A DNA stretch of 34,168 nucleotides, taken from the NCBI GenBank assembly GCA_905235705.1, contig CAJOML010000007.1, positions 1 to 34,168 of the forward strand, in the 5' to 3' direction. Positions 1-7,144 of this stretch are shown piece after piece; position 1 is the first letter of the stretch, and each line of letters starts with the position of its first letter. Source of the stretch: an uncultured Bacilli bacterium. Lineage in GTDB: Bacteria > Bacillota_I > Bacilli_A > RFN20 > CAG-826. The position numbers were made by a program, and so were the translations under genes. Below the pieces are notes generated by a model. That model made no database searches. It was not told the DNA's origin and saw only the letters and a list, made by a program, of their open reading frames with translations.

Positions 1-654
1 GAGGAAGACGGCATCGACATCAGAACCGATCGAGGCAAGGGCGGCTGAGATTTCGCTTGCCGCGGTGATGGTTTTTCTTTCGTGAAGAACGTGATGGGCA
101 TCCATCCATTCTTCGGCGATTTCGGCTTGATAGACCGAATTGACTTCGGTTGAGGTATAGAAGGAGACGACTTTCTCAATTCCTTCGAACATCGTCAAAA
201 TCTCTAATTCTTTGGCGATGGGACCTAAATCGAGGATACCCGTGCAATTGCCTTCTGGTTCATCTAGATTCTTCACTAAGTTGGCCCCGACCGCGTTGGT
301 AACGGCGGAGAAGAGAACCGGGGTATCGGCCCCCAAAGAAGCGACCGCGTTTTTTAAGGCCGAAGCCGAAGGGGTGGCAATGCCATAGACGAGGTCTTTG
401 CTTGAAGCAAGGGTGGAAGCCATGGAAGTGTTGGTTGCGCTTTCGGCATTTGCGTTTTTGATGTCGATTTCTACTTTCGAGGCAATCTCGGAAGCGTTAA
501 TCGTGTCGACGAAGCCATCTTTGGCTTTGATGAGGGCTTCGAATCCACCGAATTGGAGAATCCCAATCTGCGTTTTGCTTTCACCTCCGCCACCACAGCC
601 AGCAAGGGCGAGGGCGGTAAGCCCCAAAAAGAATAAACTTGGTTTTAATTTCAT
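1..654 (-). CDS. ABC transporter substrate-binding lipoprotein, TrpX-type (ABC_sub_bind family), C-terminus beyond window
   Basis: Minus strand reads MKLKPSLFFLGLTALALAGCGGGGESKTQIGILQFGGFEALIKAKDGFVDTINAS...; lipobox LAGC, TrpX-like motifs (GIATPSA, LFSAVTNAVGANLVKNLDEPEGNCTGI); SD AGGAGGAG upstream of ATG at 654. Not in ORF track because truncated by the window edge. Confidence 0.88.
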   Translation of the reverse strand, partial: MKLKPSLFFLGLTALALAGCGGGGESKTQIGILQFGGFEALIKAKDGFVDTINASEIASKVEIDIKNANAESATNTSMASTLASSKDLVYGIATPSASALKNAVASLGADTPVLFSAVTNAVGANLVKNLDEPEGNCTGILDLGPIAKELEILTMFEGIEKVVSFYTSTEVNSVYQAEIAEEWMDAHHVLHERKTITAASEISAALASIGSDVDAVFL

Positions 655-671
655 TTTTGCTCCTCCTGTTG

Positions 672-706
672 AAATAAAACCTCCGGGCAAGGAGAACATC
701 CGGAGG
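672..706 (-). terminator. Intrinsic terminator of a leader-peptide attenuator
   Basis: Minus strand CCTCCGG-ATGTTCTCCTTGC-CCGGAGG (700-706 with 680-686) followed by TTTTATTT (672-679), just upstream of the SD of the substrate-binding protein gene. Confidence 0.75.
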
Positions 707-730
707 CAAGAAGAAGCATTTTGACTTACG

Positions 731-758
731 CGGATGTTCGATTCACTCTCCCATCCGG
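731..758 (-). promoter_or_regulatory. Attenuator pause/antiterminator arms
   Basis: Minus CGGATG (752-757) pairs with CATCCG (731-736). Minus GAACATCCG (731-739) is also a perfect 9-bp complement of CGGATGTTC (694-702), which lies inside the terminator. Confidence 0.65.
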
Positions 759-780
759 AACCTGACCCAATAGGAAAGAA

Positions 781-855
781 TTACCTAAAGTAATAGCCAG
801 GATAATAATAAAAGCCAGTGTGGTTAGCAATGATTTTGATTCTACGTTGAGCCAT
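781..855 (-). CDS. Tyr/Phe-rich leader peptide MAQRRIKIIANHTGFYYYPGYYFR
   Basis: 24 codons with strong SD (AGGAGG) upstream, Tyr-Tyr-Tyr and Tyr-Tyr runs near the C-terminus, followed by attenuator-like hairpins. Too short for the ORF track. Confidence 0.72.
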   Translation of the reverse strand: MAQRRIKIIANHTGFYYYPGYYFR

Positions 856-880
856 AGCGCTAAGCCTCCTGACGAAAAGA

Positions 881-908
881 AATCTATACCTAGGCGAAAA
901 CCTGTCAA
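881..908 (-). promoter_or_regulatory. Sigma-A-type promoter for leader peptide/ABC operon
   Basis: Minus TTGACA (903-908) with -10 candidates TAGATT (881-886, 16-bp spacer) or TATAGA (883-888, 14-bp spacer). Confidence 0.6.
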
Positions 909-995
909 GCGTTTTTGACATCGTTCCACCGCTTTTTGCGTGACTTTTTCCCTCTATGGTATAAATTATTCCCGTTTCACCGAAAGGAGTTACTC

Positions 996-2399
996 ATGAT
1001 CAGCAACTCGTTGGCGTTAGAAATCCTCAATGCCGCCTTAGCCACCGGCGGGGATTATGCCGAAATCTATTTGGAACAAAACGACACCGAGGGGGTGCTT
1101 CTTGACGGAGGGAAAGTCGAAAATGTCTCCGCCAGGCAATCCTATGGTGCCGGTATCCGTATCTTACAAGGATTCCGTTCCGTTTATGGCTATACATCCG
1201 ATTTATCGAAAAAGAGCCTTCTTGAACTCGCTTCTAAATTAGCCGCTTCGTTTGAAGGGCAAAGGCAAATCGAGGTCAAATCCATCCAAAAAGGGAAATA
1301 TAAGACCATTAACCCCATCAAAACCCATTTGATGGATGTGCCGGTTGAAAAACGCATTTCTTATTTAAAAGAATGTTCCAAAGCCTCTTATGAGGTCGAT
1401 CCGCGCATCATCCGTGTCCAAGACGCCATGAATTTCTGGCACAAGAGCATCCGTATTTATAACGCGGAAGGAGAGGTCGGCAAGCGTTTCGATACCGAAG
1501 AAGAACGTGGCCGCCTCATCATGGTCGCGATGGCGGGAGAAGAAAACAAAATCGAAACCGCATTCGAAGGACCTGGTGCATCAAATGGCTGGGAATTCTT
1601 CGAATCCCTCGACTATATTGGCAAAGCCAAAGAAGTCGCCCAAAAAGCCATCGCCACCTTATCGGCGAAAGAATGCCCATCTGGCCAATATACGGTTGTT
1701 ATCACCAACGGTTGGGGCGGGGTTTTATTCCACGAAGCCTGCGGACACCCCCTTGAAGCCAGTGCGACTTCAAAAGGCTTATCCGTTTTCTCCAATTCGA
1801 TTGGTAAGCAAATCGCTTCGCCACTGGTCTCGGCCTGGGACGATGGCACGATTACCAACGAATGGGGTTCGAATAACATCGACACCGAAGGCGTACCAAC
1901 GAAAAAGAACGAATTGATTCGCGATGGCATCTGCGTCGGCTTTATGGTCGATCGCCTCAATGGACGTCGCCTTGGGATGGAGCCTAATGGCACCGCTAGA
2001 CGGGAATCATATCGTTACGCCCCCACTTCAAGGATGTCCAATACCTATATTGCCGCCGGCAAACAAACACCCGAAGAAATCATCGCCGATACAAAATTAG
2101 GCATATATGTCGCCAATTTCGGCGGCGGTTCGGTTGAACCCACAACGGGTCAATTTAATTTCTCCGCCTCGGAAGCCTATATCATCCGTGACGGCAAAAT
2201 CGCCGAGCAAGTCAAAGGTTGCACCTTAATCGGAACCGGGCAAGAAGTCTTAATGAATATCGATGCCGTCGGAAACGACCTCGCTTTAGGCCAGGGTAAC
2301 TGCGGCGCCGCTTCAGGATCTATCCCGGTTGACGTCGGTCAGCCCACCATCCGTTTAAGCAAAATCACCGTCGGCGGAAGAGGAGGTCAATTAAAATGA
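996..2399 (+). CDS. tldD: TldD-type metallopeptidase
   Basis: HEACGHPLEA motif (HExxxH of TldD), GTARRESYRYAPTSRMSNTYI, C-terminal PVDVGQPTIRLSKITVGGRGG; start at 996 chosen over 915 because of SD AAAGGAG at 984-990. Confidence 0.93.
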   Translation: MISNSLALEILNAALATGGDYAEIYLEQNDTEGVLLDGGKVENVSARQSYGAGIRILQGFRSVYGYTSDLSKKSLLELASKLAASFEGQRQIEVKSIQKGKYKTINPIKTHLMDVPVEKRISYLKECSKASYEVDPRIIRVQDAMNFWHKSIRIYNAEGEVGKRFDTEEERGRLIMVAMAGEENKIETAFEGPGASNGWEFFESLDYIGKAKEVAQKAIATLSAKECPSGQYTVVITNGWGGVLFHEACGHPLEASATSKGLSVFSNSIGKQIASPLVSAWDDGTITNEWGSNNIDTEGVPTKKNELIRDGICVGFMVDRLNGRRLGMEPNGTARRESYRYAPTSRMSNTYIAAGKQTPEEIIADTKLGIYVANFGGGSVEPTTGQFNFSASEAYIIRDGKIAEQVKGCTLIGTGQEVLMNIDAVGNDLALGQGNCGAASGSIPVDVGQPTIRLSKITVGGRGGQLK

Positions 2400-3718
2400 A
2401 CTTCAATAAATTCTTCGCTCTTGCCAAAGAAGCGGGCATCGACGCGTCCCAAATCCAAATCGGACGTTCCAAATCCACTTCCATCTCCTTATTCCGTCAC
2501 GAGATCGATAACTATACCGTAGCCGAAACCCAATCGGTTATCGCCTGCGGTATCTATCAAGGAAAAATGGGCACAGGCAGAACCGAAAAGCTTGGTCCCG
2601 ATACTTTTAAATATCTCATCAAAAGCATCATCGATTCCGCTTCTTATAATGAAAAAGAAGGGGAAGCCGACTTATTCAAAGGAAGCGAAAAATACCGCAA
2701 AAAGAATGTTTTTAATGCCGAATTAGCGGGAATTCCCATTGAAAAGAAGCTTGCTGATTTGAAAGCTTTCGAAGACGCCATCTACGCCGAAGATAAACGT
2801 GTCGAAGAAGTTGAGGTGGAATTCTCCGAACTTGAATCCGAAGCCGAATTCTATAATTCCTTTGGTCTTAAGTTAAAACAAAAACGGAATTATTATTATT
2901 TCTCCGGCTATGCCACGACTCGCGATGGCGAAGAAACCAAAACCAATTCCGATATCATCCTTGATTCCGATTACAGCAAAGCGGCCGAACTTCCCTCCCT
3001 TGCCAAGAAGATCGTCAAAGGAGCCGTCGATAAATATGGCGGGGAGCCTTGCGAAAGCAAAAAATATCCGACCGTGTTGAAAAACGAAATCGCAGCCGCT
3101 TTCATCGGGGCCTTCTTGTCCTCGGCCATCGCCGAAGAAGTCCAAAAGCATTCTTCTTTATTAGAAGGGAAGCTGCAGACCAAGGTCGCTTCTAGCAAAC
3201 TCACGATTGAAGAACGGCCACTAGAGAAAAACGTCTTCTTCTCCTATTTCGATGACGAAGGTGTCGCCACCAAAAATAAGGTCGTTGTCAAAAACGGTGT
3301 CTTAAAAACATATTTCTATAACCGCGAAACCGCGAAAAAAGACGGCGTCGAATCTACCGGAAACGGGGCCTGGGCGGGCGGAAAGATGGATACCTCGTTT
3401 GGTAATGTCTTTGTTAAGCCCGGCAAAGCGAGCTTCGAGGAACTTATCGCCCCCATTAAAGATGGCGTTTATATCACCGAAATCATGGGGCTTGGAACAG
3501 GTATGAACACACGTTCCGGTGATTTCTCTTGCCAGGCCGAAGGATATCGCATCGTTGACGGAAAGCTCGGCGAGCCGCTAAACCTTATCACCTTAAGCGG
3601 CAATTTACTGAAGATGTTCAAAGACTTAAAAGGGTTCGATGATAACGCCAAGATGACCCTTGGTTCCATCTCTATCGCAGACGCCTATATTAAATCGATG
3701 AATATCGGCGGCAAATAA
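2396..3718 (+). CDS. pmbA: TldE/PmbA-family metalloprotease partner
   Basis: Overlaps tldD stop by ATGA; PmbA-like GNGAWAGGKMDTSFGNVFVKPG and MGLGTGMNTRSGDFSCQAEGYRI. Confidence 0.9.
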   Translation: MNFNKFFALAKEAGIDASQIQIGRSKSTSISLFRHEIDNYTVAETQSVIACGIYQGKMGTGRTEKLGPDTFKYLIKSIIDSASYNEKEGEADLFKGSEKYRKKNVFNAELAGIPIEKKLADLKAFEDAIYAEDKRVEEVEVEFSELESEAEFYNSFGLKLKQKRNYYYFSGYATTRDGEETKTNSDIILDSDYSKAAELPSLAKKIVKGAVDKYGGEPCESKKYPTVLKNEIAAAFIGAFLSSAIAEEVQKHSSLLEGKLQTKVASSKLTIEERPLEKNVFFSYFDDEGVATKNKVVVKNGVLKTYFYNRETAKKDGVESTGNGAWAGGKMDTSFGNVFVKPGKASFEELIAPIKDGVYITEIMGLGTGMNTRSGDFSCQAEGYRIVDGKLGEPLNLITLSGNLLKMFKDLKGFDDNAKMTLGSISIADAYIKSMNIGGK

Positions 3719-3731
3719 ACCTTCCCAAAAG

Positions 3732-3761
3732 CCAACCTTGGAAACCGAGGTTGGTTTTTTT
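3732..3761 (+). terminator. Intrinsic terminator after tldD-pmbA
   Basis: CCAACCT...AGGTTGG followed by TTTTTTT. Confidence 0.8.
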
Positions 3762-3858
3762 GCTTCATTTTTCTTGAAAAATGGCGTAATGGGTCTATAT
3801 TTGTCTAATTCGCATTCATCACGAAGCGAATAAACATTATCGAAAGGAAACAAAAAAG

Positions 3859-4287
3859 ATGAAATCAATGTCCCGTCTCGCCTTGGGTCTTGCTGCCATC
3901 ACCCTTCTTGCTTCTTGCGGCGCCAAAACCATCACCGCCGACGAAGCCGTCAAAATCTCTGAAGGTTGGTCCGCCGTCAGCGTCGCCGATACCGGCTACA
4001 CCAAAGTCGTGACCGAAGTTAACGGTGAAAAAGACGAAGTCACCGGCGCTATCGCCGTCAGCACCGTCGCCGCCACCGTCGTTACCACCAACAAAGCCGT
4101 TGTCTCCGCTGCCGCTAGCAGCTCCGACGTCGTCTTCAAAAGCAACGGAAAGGATCTTGAACTCTTCTATTCCGACAAAGATGGAAAAGCCGAATACAAA
4201 ATCAACGATTATGGCTTAACCACCTGGTCCAAGGTCACCGACGCCGATGGCAAGGTCACCGAAACCAAAATTACCTGGTCCAAGTAA
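3859..4287 (+). CDS. Small predicted lipoprotein, unknown function
   Basis: MKSMSRLALGLAAITLLASCG lipobox; SD AAAGGAAA upstream; terminator downstream. Confidence 0.8.
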   Translation: MKSMSRLALGLAAITLLASCGAKTITADEAVKISEGWSAVSVADTGYTKVVTEVNGEKDEVTGAIAVSTVAATVVTTNKAVVSAAASSSDVVFKSNGKDLELFYSDKDGKAEYKINDYGLTTWSKVTDADGKVTETKITWSK

Positions 4288-4302
4288 TCTAACTAAGTTA
4301 GC

Positions 4303-4335
4303 AAAAAGGTCACCCGTCGTTAGGTGACCTTTTTT
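4303..4335. terminator. Bidirectional intrinsic terminator
   Basis: AAAAAGGTCACC-CGTCGTTA-GGTGACCTTTTTT between convergent genes. Confidence 0.85.
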
Positions 4336-4340
4336 GTTGC

Positions 4341-5543
4341 TTATTTTTCTTCTTCGTCTTCGGTTTCTTCGGTTTCTTCTTCCTCTTCTTCAGGTAGCTT
4401 AGGCTGTTCTTCCCAAGGAAGGGGATAGACGTCCCAAGAAATATGTTCGGAACGGATTTCTTTTACTTCGGCATCGATGAGAGCCTTTTCATATTCAAGT
4501 AGCTCGGAGGCGCATCCACGCAAGACGCGTTCGGTCTTATCGAGGGCGTAATTGCATTCGTTTTCGCTATTTTCGATAAAGGCGGAGATTAAGACGTAGC
4601 ATCTTAAGGCGGCGGGAGAAGAGAGGTTTGCGATATAACGACGTTCATCATCATCTAAACCTTCATAATATTCTTTCCCTGCTTTTTTGTCTTTCCGTTC
4701 TAACAGAAGGGCAAGCTTATAAGCCATGGCTTCGCCATAGGTCGTAGAGGTGACTTTGGTCTCGGGGTCTAAGGTTTTATTTAAGATAGCTTCCGCTTCT
4801 TTGCTCTTACCTTCGACTTGCATCTTGGCGGCTTGCACCAAATTTAAGAAGGCCGTGAAATCGGAAATCTCATCATAAATGACGGGGGCGGGAACCTCTA
4901 AACCGTTTTCTTTGGCATATTCTTCTAGAAGCATGTTGTTATAGGCATAACGGTTGGCGGGTTTGGAAGTAAGGGTTAACAAGAAGCCATCGGTGACGCT
5001 ATCGATACGGACGGGGAAGATATCATAAACGAAGATCATGATGCCGACGGCAAGGAAGGTTAAGGAAAAGACCTGTAACCAAGCCATCGTGGCCCCGCCT
5101 CTTTGGGCAACGGTCTTTAAGACCATCATGACTATGACTTCAACGATAAAGCCAAGAATGGGTAAGAAAATCATGCCCGAGAAGGTTGAGGTCTTGGGAT
5201 CTTGGGGAATGACTTTGGTTTCGCCGGTTAAGCCATTATAAGAATGGAAGCCGATTTTCTTTTTGCCATCAACCCTTTTCCAGCCAAAACCAAAGACGGC
5301 AAAGGCGATGACGGTCATTTTCCCCATCCTTGCGCCAAGGCGGTGGCCGTATTCAAGTAGCAAGGCATTAAAGAGGATGCCGGCAACAAGCGACAAAATA
5401 ACGAGCATGATGGTGTTAATCTGCCCATTGATGGTCTGACCGAATTCGTCAATGACGGGTTTAATTGCCAAAAGGCCCATTAAAATGGCCACAGCAAACA
5501 TCGCCACATATGCGATGACGGTTGCAAAGTCGTTTTTCTTCAT
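4341..5543 (-). CDS. Multipass membrane protein, M50 site-2-protease-like with degenerate active site, acidic C-terminal tail
   Basis: LLLEYGHRLGARMG where M50 proteins have HExGHxxxA, followed by FAVFGFGWKR..DGKKKIGFHSYNGLTGE and DIFPVRIDSVTDG (NxxPxxxxxxDG-like). Confidence 0.6.
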   Translation of the reverse strand: MKKNDFATVIAYVAMFAVAILMGLLAIKPVIDEFGQTINGQINTIMLVILSLVAGILFNALLLEYGHRLGARMGKMTVIAFAVFGFGWKRVDGKKKIGFHSYNGLTGETKVIPQDPKTSTFSGMIFLPILGFIVEVIVMMVLKTVAQRGGATMAWLQVFSLTFLAVGIMIFVYDIFPVRIDSVTDGFLLTLTSKPANRYAYNNMLLEEYAKENGLEVPAPVIYDEISDFTAFLNLVQAAKMQVEGKSKEAEAILNKTLDPETKVTSTTYGEAMAYKLALLLERKDKKAGKEYYEGLDDDERRYIANLSSPAALRCYVLISAFIENSENECNYALDKTERVLRGCASELLEYEKALIDAEVKEIRSEHISWDVYPLPWEEQPKLPEEEEEETEETEDEEEK

Positions 5544-5620
5544 GGTGTTCCCTCCTATTTGGGATCGATTGGGGCAAGGCCAATCTAACGTGTGTCTTGC
5601 TCACTTGGAGGGGGGTCGGC

Positions 5621-5651
5621 CCTTAAGAACTCTTAAGGCGCGGTTATTATA
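5621..5651 (-). promoter_or_regulatory. -10 element and adjacent operator-like palindrome
   Basis: TATAAT (5646-5651, minus) followed by CCTTAAGA-AC-TCTTAAGG (5621-5638) on plus, directly downstream in the 5' leader. Confidence 0.5.
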
Positions 5652-5682
5652 CCCTCCTTCTCATAACTATGCTCGATAATCT

Positions 5683-6234
5683 TTATTCGTCGCGGCACAT
5701 ATCGATAATCGCGGGGATAATATGCTTAACAATGGAAGTGATGATGGGGTTGATTTTACGGACGAATTTTTCCAAATTGATTTTGGGGTCACGGAAGCAA
5801 TACCCGAATTCCATGGCCGAGAAATTCGCGACACGTCTTGCCGCTTTTAGGGCTTGGCTTCTTTTTAGTCCGACTTCGGAATCGGGTTGGTTCCAAAGTA
5901 AGAACAATTTCGAATTTAATTTTCCGAACAAGAAGTCTTCGGTTAAGTCGCGTGCTGCCGAATTGTAGCAAGCGATGATGAAGTCGAAATTGTGTTTGAC
6001 GTAATCCAATAGACCTTGGATAGCCGATTTTGCATCGGTTGCCTTATCTAATTTCTTTAGTTCTTCCGTTAGGAAGATGGTATCAAGAAGATCGTAGATA
6101 TCTTGATAATGGTAATAGAAGGTTTGACGGTGAAGGCCACATCTACGGCAAAGTTCGGTAACGTTGATTTCCGATAAAGGGAGGGTCTTCATCATCTCCT
6201 TAAGAGTGACTTTGATTTTTTCGCTAGATAGCAT
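5683..6234 (-). CDS. TetR/AcrR-family transcriptional regulator (DhaS-like)
   Basis: N-terminal HTH: KIKVTLKEMMKTLPLSEINVTELCRRCGLHRQTFYYHYQDIYDLLD. Confidence 0.85.
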   Translation of the reverse strand: MLSSEKIKVTLKEMMKTLPLSEINVTELCRRCGLHRQTFYYHYQDIYDLLDTIFLTEELKKLDKATDAKSAIQGLLDYVKHNFDFIIACYNSAARDLTEDFLFGKLNSKLFLLWNQPDSEVGLKRSQALKAARRVANFSAMEFGYCFRDPKINLEKFVRKINPIITSIVKHIIPAIIDMCRDE

Positions 6235-7144
6235 GCCCTTCCCTCCTCTTTTCCGCTAAGGCGGATGCGATCTTGGCTCCTAATTTGGCATTATTCAGAA
6301 CAAGATGGATATTTGTATCCAACGAAGCGCCTCCGCTAAGTTCAGTGATGCGGCGGAGCAAGAAGGGGGTGGAATCTTTTCCTCTAATCCCTTTCTTTTC
6401 GGCTTCTTTAACCGCTTCTTCAACGATTTTATCGATATAGGAATGGTCTAAGGCATATTCTTCGGGAACGGGATTGGAAATCAAGATACCGCCAGGCAAA
6501 TCCAATTGTTTTTTCGCATAGATGATGTCGGATGCTTCTTCGGGGGTCTCGAATACATAATCGACGGGGTCGGAAGAAGAGACGCTGTAGAAATTGGCAA
6601 ACGTTTTTGCCTTGTTCGATAAAATGGTCACGCCTTCGGTCTCTAAGACTTCAAGGGTCTTAGGGATATCTAAGATGGCTTTTGCCCCAGAGCAAACCAC
6701 CGCCACATCGACCGATCCTAATTCTTTGAGGTCACGGGAGATATCGAAAGTCGTTTCGGCGCCGCGATGAACGCCGCCAATGCCACCGGTAACAAAGACA
6801 TCGATGCCTGCTTTATGGGCCGAAATCATCGTTGCCGAGACGGTGGTCGCGCCCCAAAGCTTCTTCCCAACAACAATCGGGAGGTCGCGCTTAGAAACTT
6901 TGACAATGCCCTGTCGCTTGCCAAATTCTTCGATTTCTTCAGAGGACATGCCAACGACGATTTCCCCATCGATGATACCGATGGTGGCTGGGATGGCGCC
7001 GTTTTCACGAACCGTTTTTTCAACCGATAAGGCAGTTTCGACGTTTCTAGGATAAGGCATGCCATGGGAAATGATGGTGGATTCAAGGGCCACCACCGCT
7101 TTCCCTTCTTTTAACGCGGTTTGAACTTCGTTTGAGATTCTCAT
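6224..7144 (-). CDS. psuG: Pseudouridine-5'-phosphate glycosidase
   Basis: VALESTIISHGMPYPRNVETA, FVTGGIGGVHRGAETTFDISRDL, GGILISNPVPEEYALD; start 7144 (ATGA overlap with upstream TGA, SD GGAGG) preferred over 7159. Confidence 0.93.
   Translation of the reverse strand: MRISNEVQTALKEGKAVVALESTIISHGMPYPRNVETALSVEKTVRENGAIPATIGIIDGEIVVGMSSEEIEEFGKRQGIVKVSKRDLPIVVGKKLWGATTVSATMISAHKAGIDVFVTGGIGGVHRGAETTFDISRDLKELGSVDVAVVCSGAKAILDIPKTLEVLETEGVTILSNKAKTFANFYSVSSSDPVDYVFETPEEASDIIYAKKQLDLPGGILISNPVPEEYALDHSYIDKIVEEAVKEAEKKGIRGKDSTPFLLRRITELSGGASLDTNIHLVLNNAKLGAKIASALAEKRREGHAI

Noticed and set aside
660-780. T-box riboswitch upstream of the ABC transporter gene
   Set aside because: No T-box AGGGTGGNACCGCG motif and no room for a specifier stem between promoter and leader ORF; the leader-peptide model fits better.
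726-929. 67-aa minus-strand ORF in the track
   Set aside because: It starts upstream of the promoter, and its frame conflicts with the SD-preceded Tyr-rich leader peptide in the same DNA.
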